A DNA stretch of 64,000 nucleotides from contig NZ_CP019699.1 of NCBI RefSeq assembly GCF_002005165.1, positions 310,001 through 374,000 on the forward strand, read 5' to 3'. Origin of the DNA: Novibacillus thermophilus. Lineage in GTDB: Bacteria > Bacillota > Bacilli > Thermoactinomycetales > Novibacillaceae. Below the pieces are notes generated by a model. It worked only from the letters and a program-made list of their open reading frames with translations, made no database searches and had not been told where the DNA came from. Shown in pieces: positions 29,614-43,008 of the stretch (the first letter of the stretch is position 1; every line of letters begins with the position of its first letter). The position numbers were made by a program, and so were the translations under genes.

Positions 29614-29767
29614 CGGAGTAAAAAAAAGGCGTTCGGCTTGTTCGTTTAGTTTTGAGGGAGACATTCTCAGAAGAGAATGGTCTCTGCCGTCCCGTGGAGG
29701 GGCGGATGTGTTCCTTGAAAACTGGATCGGAAGCATTCACCGGGATGACGAGAGTCATGTCGAGAAC

Positions 29768-32798
<3,031 letters not shown>

Positions 32799-32832
32799 AG
32801 AGAATGCTTCCGACCAGTTTTGAGGGAATGCT

Positions 32833-32950
32833 GTCTGGTGGCCATAGCGGAGGGGACACACGCGTACCCATGCCGAACACGACCGTTAAGCCCTCCAGCG
32901 CCGATGGTACTCGGGGCGAGAGCCCCTGGGAGAGTAGGTCGCTGCCAGGC
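32833..32950 (+). rRNA. rrf: 5S ribosomal RNA
   Basis: About 118 bases from GTCTGGTGGCCATAGCGG to CGCTGCCAGGC, with the closing helix TCTGGTGG/CTGCCAGG and the conserved CCCATGCCGAAC. Confidence 0.96.
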
Positions 32951-32956
32951 GAAACG

Positions 32957-32994
32957 AATGGCGGGAGCCGTAAGGCCCCGCCATTTAGTTTTGT
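32957..32994 (+). terminator. Intrinsic terminator of the rRNA operon
   Basis: AATGGCGGG-a-GCC / GGC-c-CCGCCATT around a GTAA loop, then TAGTTTT. It overlaps the last codons of the convergent tenA gene. Confidence 0.85.
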
Positions 32995-33686
32995 TGAACG
33001 CCTTCTACTTTATCTGTCGGCCACATTGTGATGTTTTCCGCCATGTCCCAAAACATGTACTCAAATCGGCTTGTGTTCACGACGATGTCTTCTAATGTCG
33101 CTAATTCGTGTTCAGGTTTCCCGTCGGCCACTTCATTCATTAAGTCCTTGCAGTCATTTGCCAGTTGTGTGAACGCTTCGGAGGAATACGTCTGCACCCA
33201 GTTTCCGTAAAATTCGTGCTCTAAAGCACCGCGCCATTGCGCTAACGCTTGACCGACATAATTGTAACTCCAAGCACAGGTGAGAACGGCGGCAATGACG
33301 TTCTCAATTCCCCCCTTTTGCGACACATTCAGCATATAACTCGTATAGGCTATCGTCGTGGCCGATGGTTCGGTTGCTTCTAATTCTTCAGGGGAAATAT
33401 TAAATTTCTTGGCGTATTGGCGGTGAAGCTCCATTTCAAAATTTAACGTCTCGTGCAACAAGTTGGCAAAGGTCGTCATCGTTTGCAAATCGTGGGCTTT
33501 TGCACTTCCCAGGGCAAAGACGCGGGAGTATTCAATCAAATAAACGTAATCTTGTTTCATAAAGTGTTTGAACTTTTCCCGTTCCAGCCAACCTTCCCCG
33601 ATTCCTCTGACAAACGGGTGTTCTACATATGCCTTCCAGATCGGCCGCACTTTTTTCCACAGGCGGTCTGTAAATAAAACGGTCAT
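32985..33686 (-). CDS. tenA: Thiaminase II / aminopyrimidine aminohydrolase TenA
   Basis: 233 residues, all alpha. TenA hallmarks are present: YVEHPFVRGIGEGWLEREKFKHFMKQDYVYL region (key pieces HPFV, FKHFMKQDYVYL), the catalytic Cys in LTCAWSYNYVG, and WVQTYSSEAF near the C-terminus. TenA salvages the pyrimidine half of degraded thiamine. A TPP riboswitch lies upstream on the same strand, so the gene is turned down when thiamine pyrophosphate is plentiful. The 3' end runs into the rRNA terminator from the other side. It has no thiamine-operon partners on the same strand. Confidence 0.95.
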   Translation of the reverse strand: MTVLFTDRLWKKVRPIWKAYVEHPFVRGIGEGWLEREKFKHFMKQDYVYLIEYSRVFALGSAKAHDLQTMTTFANLLHETLNFEMELHRQYAKKFNISPEELEATEPSATTIAYTSYMLNVSQKGGIENVIAAVLTCAWSYNYVGQALAQWRGALEHEFYGNWVQTYSSEAFTQLANDCKDLMNEVADGKPEHELATLEDIVVNTSRFEYMFWDMAENITMWPTDKVEGVQQN

Positions 33687-33740
33687 GCTTCATTCACCTC
33701 TAGCTCAATTTTGATCGCAAACTGAAACTGTACACGAAAG

Positions 33741-33767
33741 ACCCCACCCGCAGGAAAGGATGGGGTA
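33741..33767 (-). terminator. Candidate expression-platform hairpin of the TPP riboswitch
   Basis: On the minus strand ACCCCATCC (33767-33759) pairs with GGGTGGGGT (33749-33741), followed by CTTTCG. The T-tract is poor, so it may stop transcription weakly or act by another route. Confidence 0.5.
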
Positions 33768-33795
33768 TAGGCTTACACATCAATAAGTGCATATA

Positions 33796-33884
33796 CCACT
33801 TCCCTCCGCTAGTACGAACTAGATCAGGTTCTAAGGGTCAAGAGTGCGCTCTTTCTCAGCATCGAATCGATGCACCCCTAGTGG
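33796..33884 (-). promoter_or_regulatory. TPP (thi-box) riboswitch upstream of tenA
   Basis: The minus strand reads CCACTAGGGGTGC, then GCTGAGA, CCCTTAGAACCTGATCTAG, and TAGCGGAGGGAAGTGG, the conserved thi-box elements in order. P1 is CCACT/AGTGG. It responds to thiamine pyrophosphate and sits about 110 bases before the tenA start. Confidence 0.95.
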
Positions 33885-34034
33885 CTAAAATTATCAATTT
33901 TTTGTATCCTATTAGAACATATTATTTAAAGAAAGGCAAATGTTCTTAATTATTTACCGGCAAGAAATGTTTCGTTGTGTTAGTATTTAAAATGGAACAA
34001 AATGCCGTCAACAGTGGCTAGAGGGTGTTTTAAA

Positions 34035-35060
34035 ATGCATGAACGATATTCAAGGCTTGCCCTTTTCACCCCGATTGGCAAGAAAGGGGTCGAGCACTTG
34101 CGCCGCTCTTCGGTGCTCGTCGTCGGTGCTGGCGCCTTAGGGGGACCGGTGTTGGAAATTCTTGTACGGGCAGGAGTCGGAAACATCCGTCTCGTCGACC
34201 GCGATTACGTCGACTGGTCCAATTTACAGCGACAAACGCTATTTAACGAACAAGATGCGCGCCGTATGCAACCAAAAGCGATTGCGGCTTACCACTACCT
34301 TTCTGCCGTCAACCGCGACGTCCATATCGAACCACTCGTCTCTGACGTGACGAAGGATAACGTGCGCGACTTCATTCAAGGCATGGATGTCATCATTGAC
34401 GCAACAGACAACTTTGAAACGCGTTTTTTACTCAATGATGCGGCGTGCGAGGCGGGGATCCCTTGGATTTACGGCGCGGTAATCGGCGCTTACGGCGCTT
34501 CGTTAACAGTGATGCCCGGACAAACTCCGTGCCTTGTCTGTTTGTTCGGTGAAGAGACTCCACAGCAAAGGGAGACGTGCGATACGACGGGGGTCATCGC
34601 CCCCGCATCCCAAATGGTCGCATCCCATCAAGCGGCGGAAGCACTTAAACTGTTGACACACAACGAAGCCTCTGTCCGCGATACGTTTGTTGCGTTTGAT
34701 CTGTGGAAAAACGAGCATGTGGAAATGAAAGTGTCACACAAGCGGAAGCCCTCATGCCCCGCGTGTGGGGATCATCCTTCATACCCTTACCTGTCGGGGC
34801 AAAAAGGAGCGAGCACCTCCGTCCTGTGTGGCCGCGACACCGTCCAGATCCGGTTGCGCAATGTGCGGGAATGGGATTTAGTGTCCATGGCTGCACGTGT
34901 TCGTTCGCTGGACAACGAGACGGTGTACAATACCCATCTCCTTTCTTTTCAAGTCGAAGGCCACAGAATTGTGGCGTTTAAAGACGGACGAGTCCTCGTA
35001 CATCATACGAAAGACACGGCGACGGCACGCCGTTTGTGCGCGAAATACTTAGGGATGTAA
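34035..35060 (+). CDS. thiF: ThiF/MoeB-family adenylyltransferase
   Basis: 341 residues. An E1-like Rossmann fold with the nucleotide motif VVGAGALGGPVLEILVRAG, then LVDRDYVDWSNLQRQTLF, IDATDNFETRFLLNDA and the catalytic Cys region ETCDTTGVIAPA; zinc Cys pairs are CLVC and CPAC. The C-terminal extension (LCGRDTVQIR..) is usual for Bacillus ThiF. These enzymes adenylate a sulfur-carrier protein such as ThiS or MoaD. Next to tenA, a thiamine role is likeliest, but MoeB function is not excluded because no thiS or moaD is in the window. ATG 34035 follows GAGGGTG; an upstream ATG is less well supported. Confidence 0.85.
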   Translation: MHERYSRLALFTPIGKKGVEHLRRSSVLVVGAGALGGPVLEILVRAGVGNIRLVDRDYVDWSNLQRQTLFNEQDARRMQPKAIAAYHYLSAVNRDVHIEPLVSDVTKDNVRDFIQGMDVIIDATDNFETRFLLNDAACEAGIPWIYGAVIGAYGASLTVMPGQTPCLVCLFGEETPQQRETCDTTGVIAPASQMVASHQAAEALKLLTHNEASVRDTFVAFDLWKNEHVEMKVSHKRKPSCPACGDHPSYPYLSGQKGASTSVLCGRDTVQIRLRNVREWDLVSMAARVRSLDNETVYNTHLLSFQVEGHRIVAFKDGRVLVHHTKDTATARRLCAKYLGM

Positions 35061-35130
35061 ATCGACGTGATTAAATGGTACGGCGTATTGAACGACGCTA
35101 GGGAAAGGGCAAGGGGTTCTTCCTTGGGAA

Positions 35131-36762
35131 CTACTGAACGGCCTGTTTAAAATAGGTGAACGGTGGCATCGCGTCCGATGTGTGGACGTCCACTACGGCC
35201 GGTTCGCCGCATGTAAACGCCGTTTCCAACGCAGGTGAGAGCTCGTCTGCAGTCTCAACGTGAATGCCTTTGGCGCCGAACGCTTGAGCGAGATCGGCGA
35301 AATTCGGGTTGATGAGCTCGGTGCCGAAAGGTTGCATGCCTTGCGCATTCATGCTGTTTTTCTCCATGGAGAGGGAACGGTTGTTCATGACAATGACGGA
35401 GACAGGAGTGCGGTAGGTGACAGCAGTAGCCAATTCCATCATCGTCATGGCAAAACTGCCGTCACCGACGCATGCGACGACCTGGCGCTCTGGAAAGGTG
35501 AGTTTCGCCGCAATGGCGGCAGGGAGGGCAAACCCCATCGTTCGCCATTTTCCAGAGAAGAGAATGTCTTGCTGTGTGGCCCGGAAAACGCGGTTAAACC
35601 AAACCGTGTGGTCACCAGTGTCGACTGCGACGATGGCGCGATCGTCCACTGTTTCATCGAGGGCGGCTATGACGCGCTGTGGTGCAACGGGGTGGGCGTC
35701 GTTCTGGCGCTCCCTGTCCAGGAACGCGTCGAAGTGTGCTCTCGCTTCGTGAATGTGTCCTTGCCAAGAGGACTTCGGTCCTTGCGGCAGTTGCTGTTGG
35801 ATGAGGGGGAGAATCTCGGCGGCATCGCCGACAAGGCCGCAGACCACTTCCGGATGGGCCTCAATACTGGCAGGCGCAGTGTCAATGTGAATCACTTGGG
35901 TGTCTTTTGGGACGAACCCCTCCGGCCACCAGTTGGCACCGACGGCGAGCACGCAGTCCGACTGCTGCAACAGATTTCGGCTCGCTTCACTTCCACCTTC
36001 TCCAATGCCGCCTACATTTAGAGGGTGTGAGTGCGGGACGGTGCCTTTCGCCCCCAACGTTTCGACGATGCCAGCCCCCATCGCCTCCGCCAATTCGGCG
36101 ATCGCTCTGGATGCGCCCCTTGCGCCGGTGCCGATGAGTATCATCGGGGCTTCCGCAGCGGACAAAAGGTTGACAGCTTGCTCCAGTTGTTCGAGATTTT
36201 GGTATCGACTCGTTTTTAACACACCCGTCGGCTGGTGCGGTTCCCGTGAACAGGGGACATTCCACACATCCACCGGTACGGATATGTGGGCGACCCCTCG
36301 CTTGGAGTGAGCTTCGATGACCGCCTTTTGCAACACCTCCACAGTGGCATCGGGATGCAGGAGCTGGGCCGAGTAAACGGCGAGGGGGGCGATCATTTGC
36401 TGCTGTTCAATGTACTGTTTCGCCTCAGTCCCGACTTTTTTCAAAGCGATTTGTCCCGTCAGGACGAGCAAAGGGACGCGGTCGGCTGTTGCGTCGACTA
36501 TGCCGTTTAGCATGTTCACGAGGCCAGGTCCGCTCGTGCCGAGGCATACGGCCATTTCTCGGGAGCACTTTCCTTCCGCAGACGCCATGAAGGCGGCCCC
36601 TGATTCGTGGCGGGCGGCGATGTACTGGACGGCCGTTTGCTGTCCGACAGCGTGTAGAAACGGCAAAACCGCATCCCCCGCAACACCGTAAATTCGACGA
36701 ATCCCCCATAAGGACAACTGCCTTAAGATAATGTCAGAAACAGTTGGACTCGCACTCTGCAT
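35131..36762 (-). CDS. Thiamine-pyrophosphate-dependent enzyme (pyruvate oxidase / acetolactate synthase family)
   Basis: 543 residues with the three-domain layout of this superfamily: an N-terminal PYR domain with the activating Glu in ARHESGAAFMA, a central domain (MILIGTGARGASRAI), and a C-terminal PP domain with the TPP motif GDGSFAMTMMELATA...VIVMNN. It looks closest to the YdaP/PoxB type rather than a true biosynthetic acetolactate synthase, since no small subunit is adjacent. The reaction cannot be fixed from sequence. AGGAGG precedes ATG 36762. Its start is only 17 bases from the left PurR box of the pur operon. Confidence 0.82.
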   Translation of the reverse strand: MQSASPTVSDIILRQLSLWGIRRIYGVAGDAVLPFLHAVGQQTAVQYIAARHESGAAFMASAEGKCSREMAVCLGTSGPGLVNMLNGIVDATADRVPLLVLTGQIALKKVGTEAKQYIEQQQMIAPLAVYSAQLLHPDATVEVLQKAVIEAHSKRGVAHISVPVDVWNVPCSREPHQPTGVLKTSRYQNLEQLEQAVNLLSAAEAPMILIGTGARGASRAIAELAEAMGAGIVETLGAKGTVPHSHPLNVGGIGEGGSEASRNLLQQSDCVLAVGANWWPEGFVPKDTQVIHIDTAPASIEAHPEVVCGLVGDAAEILPLIQQQLPQGPKSSWQGHIHEARAHFDAFLDRERQNDAHPVAPQRVIAALDETVDDRAIVAVDTGDHTVWFNRVFRATQQDILFSGKWRTMGFALPAAIAAKLTFPERQVVACVGDGSFAMTMMELATAVTYRTPVSVIVMNNRSLSMEKNSMNAQGMQPFGTELINPNFADLAQAFGAKGIHVETADELSPALETAFTCGEPAVVDVHTSDAMPPFTYFKQAVQ

Positions 36763-36778
36763 GATGTATAGACCTCCT

Positions 36779-36822
36779 AAAAGCGAACTTTTATATAAAA
36801 TAATATAAAAATGTTCGTATTT
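36779..36822 (+). promoter_or_regulatory. Inverted PurR boxes upstream of the pur operon
   Basis: AAAAGCGAACTTT (36779-36791) and, on the minus strand, AAATACGAACATT (36822-36810), each one mismatch from AWWWCCGAACWWT, separated by 18 bases. The right box ends four bases before TTGACA, the same geometry as at the permease gene. The left box lies close to the divergent TPP-enzyme start. Confidence 0.8.
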
Positions 36823-36826
36823 AGCG

Positions 36827-36856
36827 TTGACAATAGGCTAGCTGTCTTGTTAGACT
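36827..36856 (+). promoter_or_regulatory. Promoter of the pur operon
   Basis: TTGACA (36827-36832), 18 bases, TAGACT (36851-36856). Confidence 0.75.
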
Positions 36857-36882
36857 TAATGTGCACAGTGGAAAATCGAATA

Positions 36883-36956
36883 TTTCTCGTATATCTTTGG
36901 GAATATGGCCCAAAAGTCTCTACCCGGGAACCGTACAATTTCCGGACTACGAGAAA
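36883..36956 (+). promoter_or_regulatory. Guanine-class purine riboswitch aptamer (pur operon)
   Basis: P1 is TTTCTCGTA/TACGAGAAA. Core pieces are TATCTTTGGGAATATGGCCC, AAGTCTCTACC and ACCGTACAATT. The specificity base in GGACTAC is C, so it should bind guanine or hypoxanthine. Excess purine should stop transcription into purE. Confidence 0.94.
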
Positions 36957-36993
36957 AATCGTTTTTTCTGCCTAAACCTTTTGCGTGAAGGGT

Positions 36994-37043
36994 AACCCCA
37001 GGCGGCTGATTTTTCCGTGGTCATTCAATCGTCTGGGTTTTTT
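36994..37043 (+). terminator. Riboswitch-controlled terminator before purE
   Basis: AACCC..AG..GATT pairs with AATC..CT..GGGTT around a long loop and runs into TTTTTTC at 37037-37043. The stem is imperfect, but its place after the aptamer supports the role. Confidence 0.7.
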
Positions 37044-37105
37044 CATGTCTTATTGTGTTCGGAAACGTATGTCTTAACCATTCATAAAAGAAGGGAGCTG
37101 ATGTT

Positions 37106-37618
37106 GTGGCCAAAGTGCTGATTGTCATGGGAAGCGATTCAGACCTTCCGGTGATGAAGAAAGCAGTCGACGCCCTCAAAGTGTGCGGCGTCGAAGCAGA
37201 AGTGCGCATATCTTCTGCCCATCGAACGCCGGACAAAACGGCAAAACTGGCTCGCGAGGCGGAACAGAAGGGGTTTCAAGTCATAATCGCCGGAGCGGGT
37301 ATGGCGGCCCACTTGCCCGGAGTCGTGGCGGCTTACACGTCCCTTCCGGTTATCGGCGTACCGCTAGAGGGCGGAGCGTTGAAGGGCATTGACGCGCTGT
37401 ACGCCGTGGTGCAAATGCCGAAGGGCGTACCGGTGGCGACTGTTGCGGTCAATGGCGCGTACAACGCCGGACTGCTGGCGGCGCAAATGTTGGCTGTTCA
37501 CGACGAAGGTGTGCGGGAAAGAATGAAAAAAGTGCGCATGGACATGGCACAACAAGGGGAAGCAAAAGATGAAAAGCTACAGCAAGTGGGAGTGGAAGCG
37601 TATTTAAACAGCCGGTAG
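37106..37618 (+). CDS. purE: N5-carboxyaminoimidazole ribonucleotide mutase PurE
   Basis: 170 residues. The motifs are [12 protein letters not shown], the catalytic-loop SSAHRTPDK, and [14 protein letters not shown] with the conserved HLPG, then [13 protein letters not shown]. The HLPG motif is of the class I kind, which uses N5-CAIR made by PurK, but no purK lies between purE and purB, where B. subtilis has it. PurK may be encoded elsewhere, or this enzyme may work without it. AAGGGAG precedes GTG 37106. First gene of the operon. Confidence 0.94.
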   Translation: MAKVLIVMGSDSDLPVMKKAVDALKVCGVEAEVRISSAHRTPDKTAKLAREAEQKGFQVIIAGAGMAAHLPGVVAAYTSLPVIGVPLEGGALKGIDALYAVVQMPKGVPVATVAVNGAYNAGLLAAQMLAVHDEGVRERMKKVRMDMAQQGEAKDEKLQQVGVEAYLNSR

Positions 37619-37802
37619 ACGTCGCCTGTATCGAAAACTGTCTGCGGGGTTTAGACAGGTGCAATTGGTGTCATTCCGGCGTGCTGCTTATCATTGTGAC
37701 GCGATGTCGGCAGTTTCCCTCTGCAAGTTGCAAACGTTGTGGGCGGCAGCAAAAGCCGCATCATTTAGGATAAACATTTGGTTCAGTAAAGGAGTTTCAC
37801 CG

Positions 37803-39101
37803 ATGATTGAACGTTACACCCGCCCGGAAATGGGGGCGATTTGGACAGAGGAAAACCGCTACCGCGCCTGGCTGGAGGTGGAAATTCTCGCCTGTGAGGC
37901 GTGGTCCAAACTAGGTGTCATCCCTGCAGAAGACGTAAAAGCTATCCGCCACAATGCTAAAATCAACGTCGGGCGCATTCACGAAATCGAGCAGGAGACG
38001 CGCCACGACGTCGTCGCCTTTACCCGGGCCGTCGCAGAAACGCTCGGACCGGAATCGAAATGGGTGCATTACGGTCTCACATCGACAGACGTCGTCGACA
38101 CGGCGTTGTCGTATTTGCTTAAACAGGCCAACGCCATTCTGCTCAACGACTTAGACCACTTGATACACGTGTTAAAACAGAAAGCGCTGGAACATAAAGA
38201 GACGATTATGATGGGACGCACTCACGGCGTCCACGCCGAACCGACGACGTTCGGTTTGAAAATGGCGCTGTGGTACGCCGAAATGCAGCGGAACCGGGAG
38301 CGGTTCGTCCGGGCGGCGGAAACTGTGCGCTACGGGAAAATTTCTGGTGCCGTCGGGACGTACGCTAACATCGACCCATACGTGGAACAGTACGTCTGCG
38401 AAAGGCTGGGGCTCGAGCCATCTCCTATCTCCACCCAGACGCTGCAGCGGGACCGTCACGCCGAGTATGTGGCGACCCTTGCCTTGATTGCCACATCACT
38501 GGAGAAGTTCGCCGTCGAAATACGCGGGCTGCAAAAAACAGAACTGCGCGAAGTAGAAGAAGCGTTCGGCAAGGGGCAAAAAGGCTCTTCGGCGATGCCG
38601 CACAAGCGCAACCCGGTCGGGTCGGAAAACATCACCGGACTGTCCCGCGTCATCCGGGGCCACATGATGTCGGCTTACGAGAACGTGCCTCTGTGGCACG
38701 AGCGGGACATTTCCCATTCGTCCGTGGAGCGCGTCATCTTGCCCGACGCGACCATCTTGCTCAACTACATGCTGCGGCGCTTCGCCGGCATCGTGGAGCA
38801 TCTGCGCGTCCTCCCGGACAATATGCAGCGCAACATGGAGCGGACGTACGGGTTGATTTTTTCGCAGCGCGTGTTGTTGACCCTGATCGATAAAGGGATG
38901 AAACGGGAGGCAGCTTACGACCTGGTGCAAAAGCGAGCGATGCAAGCGTGGGAAGAAGCGACCCCGTTTCGCGAGCTGATTGAAAGCGACGAACAGATTC
39001 GGAGTGTTCTCAGTCCTGATGACATTGAGGATTGCTTTGATGTCCGGTACCATTTGAAACACGTCGATACGATATTTAAACGGCTGGGCTTGACAGACTG
39101 A
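37803..39101 (+). CDS. purB: Adenylosuccinate lyase PurB
   Basis: 432 residues of the fumarase/aspartase superfamily. The signature loop [16 protein letters not shown] is complete, the catalytic His is in [15 protein letters not shown], and [13 protein letters not shown] is present. It acts twice in purine synthesis: SAICAR to AICAR, and adenylosuccinate to AMP. AAGGAG lies before ATG 37803. The 184-base gap from purE (37619-37802) holds no gene; a small hairpin CTGTCT/AGACAG lies near its start. Confidence 0.97.
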   Translation: MIERYTRPEMGAIWTEENRYRAWLEVEILACEAWSKLGVIPAEDVKAIRHNAKINVGRIHEIEQETRHDVVAFTRAVAETLGPESKWVHYGLTSTDVVDTALSYLLKQANAILLNDLDHLIHVLKQKALEHKETIMMGRTHGVHAEPTTFGLKMALWYAEMQRNRERFVRAAETVRYGKISGAVGTYANIDPYVEQYVCERLGLEPSPISTQTLQRDRHAEYVATLALIATSLEKFAVEIRGLQKTELREVEEAFGKGQKGSSAMPHKRNPVGSENITGLSRVIRGHMMSAYENVPLWHERDISHSSVERVILPDATILLNYMLRRFAGIVEHLRVLPDNMQRNMERTYGLIFSQRVLLTLIDKGMKREAAYDLVQKRAMQAWEEATPFRELIESDEQIRSVLSPDDIEDCFDVRYHLKHVDTIFKRLGLTD

Positions 39102-39119
39102 CGAACGGAGGGAGAACCA

Positions 39120-39839
39120 ATGGAGAAAGGTCAGTTGTTGTACGAAGGAAAGGCCAAAAAAATTTACGCCACTGATGATGAGCACGTCGTCTGGGTGGAG
39201 TACAAAGACGACGCCACGGCCTTTGACGGGAAGAAGAAAGGGCGGATCGGCGGGAAAGGCGAGTTGAACAACCGCATTAGCGGCATTTTCTTCAACTATT
39301 TAGCGGAAAAGGGTATTTCGACTCACTATGTGAAGGAGATCTCGCCTACCGAACAGTTGGTCCATCGCGTCACTATTCTCCCTATCGAGGTCGTCGTGCG
39401 CAATATCGCGGCCGGTTCCCTCGCCAAGCGGCTGGGGATGGAGGAAGGGACAGCGTTAAGCCACGCCGTCGTGGAGACGTATTACAAAGACGACGCTCTT
39501 GGCGATCCCCTCATCAACGATTCACACATTTCCGTGCTGGAGTTGGCGACGCCGGAACAAGTCCGCCAAATGAAAGAGATGGCTTTAGACGTGAACGAAC
39601 ACCTGAAGCAGTATTTACGAGCGCGGAACGTCCTCCTCGTCGACTTTAAACTGGAGTTCGGTGTCACGTCATCCGGTGAACTCCTCCTTGCCGATGAGAT
39701 TTCTCCCGACACGTGCCGCTTTTGGGATGCGGACACGAAAGAAAAACTGGACAAAGACCGTTTCCGCCGGGACATGGGCAATGTGAGGGAAGCGTACGAG
39801 GAGATGTTGAGGCGGTTAGGAGGGCCAGCCCGTGTTTAA
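39120..39839 (+). CDS. purC: Phosphoribosylaminoimidazole-succinocarboxamide synthase PurC
   Basis: 239 residues, single-domain bacterial type. N-terminus [16 protein letters not shown], then [33 protein letters not shown] and [12 protein letters not shown], all standard SAICAR synthetase motifs. GGAGGGAG precedes ATG 39120, 18 bases after purB. The stop overlaps the purS start by eight bases. Confidence 0.97.
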   Translation: MEKGQLLYEGKAKKIYATDDEHVVWVEYKDDATAFDGKKKGRIGGKGELNNRISGIFFNYLAEKGISTHYVKEISPTEQLVHRVTILPIEVVVRNIAAGSLAKRLGMEEGTALSHAVVETYYKDDALGDPLINDSHISVLELATPEQVRQMKEMALDVNEHLKQYLRARNVLLVDFKLEFGVTSSGELLLADEISPDTCRFWDADTKEKLDKDRFRRDMGNVREAYEEMLRRLGGPARV

Positions 39840-40086
39840 GGCTTCTGTTCGTGTCACGTTGAGGCAAAGCGTCCACGACCCCCAGGGAAACGCTGTCAAG
39901 CGTTCTTTGCACGCCTTGGGGTTTGACGGAGTAAAGGATGTCCGCGTCGGCAAACTGTTGGAACTAGAAGTGGATGTCCCCAACCGCGCGCAAGCGGAGG
40001 AACAGGTGGTCGCCATGTGTGAAAGGCTGCTGGCCAACCCGGTCATTGAAACGTACACCGTTTCGGTAGAGGAGGCGGACGCATGA
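39832..40086 (+). CDS. purS: Phosphoribosylformylglycinamidine synthase subunit PurS
   Basis: 84 residues, the expected length. [21 protein letters not shown] and the final VIETYTV are typical. PurS bridges PurQ and the small type of PurL. GTG start at 39832 inside the end of purC; it overlaps purQ by ATGA. Confidence 0.96.
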   Translation: MFKASVRVTLRQSVHDPQGNAVKRSLHALGFDGVKDVRVGKLLELEVDVPNRAQAEEQVVAMCERLLANPVIETYTVSVEEADA

Positions 40087-40763
40087 AATTGGCGGTTCCG
40101 GTTTTTCCCGGTTCAAACTGTGACATCGACTGTGTCCGCGCGGTAGAAGACAGTTTCCCGGCAGACGTGACACACGTTTGGCACACCGAAACGAATTTAG
40201 ACGCTTACGACGCCATCATTATCCCAGGGGGATTTTCTTACGGCGATTACTTGCGGCCGGGTGCGATGGCCCGCTTTTCTCCCATTTCGCCGTCCATTTA
40301 CAAGGCAGCCGAAAGCGGTAAGCTCGTCATCGGCATTTGCAACGGATTTCAAGTGTTGTTAGAGATGGGACTGCTCCCGGGAGCGATGCGCCGCAACGAC
40401 CATCTTCAATTCCGTTGCGAAACAGTGCCATTGAAAGTGGAGAACGGGAAGACACCGTTTACGCTGGATTACGAGCCGGGAGAAATCATCCGCCTCCCGA
40501 TCGCCCACGGTGAAGGTAACTACTACTGCGATGAGGCCACGTATGCCCGGTTGAAAGAGGAAAGCCGCATCGTCTTCACGTATGTCGGGAGCAATCCGAA
40601 CGGCTCAGTGGGAAACATTGCCGGCATCGTCAACGAAGGGTGGAATGTGTTTGGATTGATGCCTCACCCGGAGCGGGCTGTCCACGTGTGGATGGGATCA
40701 GAAGACGGACGGAGAGTGTGGACGTCGATGTACCGGTATTGGAGGGAGAAAATCTGTGCCTAA
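40083..40763 (+). CDS. purQ: Phosphoribosylformylglycinamidine synthase subunit PurQ (glutaminase)
   Basis: 226 residues of class I glutamine amidotransferase fold. The catalytic Cys sits in [18 protein letters not shown], and the His/Glu pair in [10 protein letters not shown]. PurQ supplies ammonia to PurL. Overlaps purS (ATGA) and purL (8 bases). Confidence 0.97.
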   Translation: MKLAVPVFPGSNCDIDCVRAVEDSFPADVTHVWHTETNLDAYDAIIIPGGFSYGDYLRPGAMARFSPISPSIYKAAESGKLVIGICNGFQVLLEMGLLPGAMRRNDHLQFRCETVPLKVENGKTPFTLDYEPGEIIRLPIAHGEGNYYCDEATYARLKEESRIVFTYVGSNPNGSVGNIAGIVNEGWNVFGLMPHPERAVHVWMGSEDGRRVWTSMYRYWREKICA

Positions 40764-43008
40764 GCGCGAACCGTCTGCAGCAGAGATCGCCGACCAAAAA
40801 CTGTATCGGGAGATGGGGTTGTCAGATGAGGAGTACGCACGCATTTGTGAAGATTTAGGGCGCAGGCCCAATTACGTGGAAACCGGGATTTACAGTGTAA
40901 TGTGGTCGGAACACTGCAGTTACAAAAATTCAAAGCCGCTGTTGCGCCTTTTGCCGACGGAAGGTCCACGGGTGATACAAGGTCCGGGCGAAGGAGCCGG
41001 TGTTGTGGACATTGGTGATGGGCAAGCGGTTGTGTTCAAAATCGAAAGTCACAATCACCCGTCAGCTATTGAACCTTACCAGGGGGCGGCCACTGGTGTA
41101 GGCGGCATTATCCGCGATGTCTTCTCCATGGGGGCAAGACCGGCCGCCTTGCTCAATTCGCTCCGCTTTGGCTCTCTCAGCGACCGCCGCGTCCGCTACT
41201 TATTTGAGCAGGTCGTTAAGGGAATTGCCGGTTACGGAAACTGCATCGGCATTCCAACCGTCGGCGGTGAAGTTGTGTTCGACGATGCTTATCGCGGAAA
41301 TCCCCTCGTCAACGCCATGTGTGTGGGCGTGACGGAGCACGAGCACATTCAAAAGGGAGTGGCGGAAGGGATCGGTAACGCCGTCATTTACGTCGGGGCG
41401 AGCACAGGCCGCGACGGCATTCACGGGGCGACCTTCGCCTCTGAAGCGTTGGACGAGGATGCGGAAGGGAGACGCCCTGCCGTACAAGTCGGGGACCCGT
41501 TTACAGAAAAATTACTCCTCGAAGGCTGTCTTGAACTGATTGAGAAGGGATTGATCGTCGGCATTCAAGATATGGGTGCGGCAGGCCTTACAAGTTCCAG
41601 TGTGGAGATGGCCTGTAAAGCGGGAAACGGGGTGGAGCTTAACTTAGACCTTGTGCCACAGCGTGAGACAGGCATGACCCCCTATGAAATGATGCTGTCT
41701 GAATCGCAGGAACGGATGCTCCTCGTCGTGGAGAAAGGGCGAGAAGACGAAGTGCGTGCCGTGTTGGACAAATGGGAGCTCAACATGGCGGTCATTGGCC
41801 GCGTGACGGGTAACGGGCGGTTGCGCTTGTACCACAAAGGAAAAGAAGTGTGTGATGTCCCCGTGCATACGCTGGTGGACGGGGCACCGGTTTACGTCCG
41901 TCAAGGTTCAGTTCCTGCGTATTACAAGGAAAACAGAGACGTCAACGTTAACCGAACGCTGGAAACGGACAACTGGGAAATGGCTCTGAAACAGCTGTTG
42001 CAGTCGCCGACCATTGCCAGTAAGCGCTGGGTGTACCGGCAGTACGATTACATGGTGCAGGCGAATACGGCAGTGCAGCCGGGTTCGGATGCAGCGGTCA
42101 TCCGCCTGCGAGGCACGGGCAAGGCGCTGGCGATGACGACGGACGGTAACGGGCGGTATGTCTACCTCGACCCCCGGGTTGGCGGAGCCATCGCTGTCGC
42201 GGAAGCGGCGCGCAATGTCGTGTGCGCTGGCGCCGAACCTTTGGCACTCACAAACTGCCTGAATTTCGGCAGTCCGGAACATCCGGAAATATACTGGCAG
42301 CTGGAAGAAAGTATCAACGGGATGCGGGACGCGTGCCTAGCACTGCAGACACCGGTTATTGGCGGCAATGTGAGTCTGTACAATGAAACGGAAGGAAAGG
42401 CTATTTTCCCGACCCCTATTGTCGGTATGGTCGGTTTGGTTCACGATGTGTCACACACGACACAACAGGCTTTCCGCCGTCCCGGGGACGCGGTATTGCT
42501 TCTCGGGGAGACGTTTGCCGAACTAGGCGGCAGCGAATGGCAGCACATTCGGGAAGGGAAACCTTCCGGGCGCCCGCCGCAGATCGACTTGGAGAAAGAG
42601 AGGCGTGTTCAACAAGTGACGTTGCGCGCCATTCAGCGCCATCTCGTCCGTTCGGCTCACGATTTGGCAGAAGGCGGATTAGCCGTGGCTCTCAGTGAAG
42701 CGTGTATCGGAAACGGTTTGGGTGCCGACATCTCTCTCGAATCGTCGCTGTCAGTTACGGAGTGTCTCTTTAGTGAAAGCCAGTCCCGCATCTTGTTGAG
42801 TGTCGATGGCCACAAAGTGGATGAGGTGATCGCCTTGTGTGCAGAATGGGACGTACCCGTCGCGCGTATCGGAACAGTAACGGAACGCGGCAAGCCGCTC
42901 ACGATAACAGTGAACGGTCAGACGGCAGTGACGGAAGATGTGCGTACTCTCACCGATGTGTGGGAAGGAGCGATCCCGTGTCAGATGAATCGGTCTTTGA
43001 CGAGTTAA
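40756..43008 (+). CDS. purL: Phosphoribosylformylglycinamidine synthase subunit PurL
   Basis: 750 residues, the small form used with PurS and PurQ. It has the N-terminal [54 protein letters not shown] and, in the second half, [13 protein letters not shown] and GNVSLYNET. It makes FGAM from FGAR. GTG 40756 overlaps purQ. The last 31 bases overlap the start of purF. Confidence 0.97.
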   Translation: MPKREPSAAEIADQKLYREMGLSDEEYARICEDLGRRPNYVETGIYSVMWSEHCSYKNSKPLLRLLPTEGPRVIQGPGEGAGVVDIGDGQAVVFKIESHNHPSAIEPYQGAATGVGGIIRDVFSMGARPAALLNSLRFGSLSDRRVRYLFEQVVKGIAGYGNCIGIPTVGGEVVFDDAYRGNPLVNAMCVGVTEHEHIQKGVAEGIGNAVIYVGASTGRDGIHGATFASEALDEDAEGRRPAVQVGDPFTEKLLLEGCLELIEKGLIVGIQDMGAAGLTSSSVEMACKAGNGVELNLDLVPQRETGMTPYEMMLSESQERMLLVVEKGREDEVRAVLDKWELNMAVIGRVTGNGRLRLYHKGKEVCDVPVHTLVDGAPVYVRQGSVPAYYKENRDVNVNRTLETDNWEMALKQLLQSPTIASKRWVYRQYDYMVQANTAVQPGSDAAVIRLRGTGKALAMTTDGNGRYVYLDPRVGGAIAVAEAARNVVCAGAEPLALTNCLNFGSPEHPEIYWQLEESINGMRDACLALQTPVIGGNVSLYNETEGKAIFPTPIVGMVGLVHDVSHTTQQAFRRPGDAVLLLGETFAELGGSEWQHIREGKPSGRPPQIDLEKERRVQQVTLRAIQRHLVRSAHDLAEGGLAVALSEACIGNGLGADISLESSLSVTECLFSESQSRILLSVDGHKVDEVIALCAEWDVPVARIGTVTERGKPLTITVNGQTAVTEDVRTLTDVWEGAIPCQMNRSLTS

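Noticed and set aside
35260-36021. 253-codon plus-strand frame opposite the TPP enzyme gene
   Set aside because: The opposite strand encodes a clear enzyme with all motifs; this frame has none.
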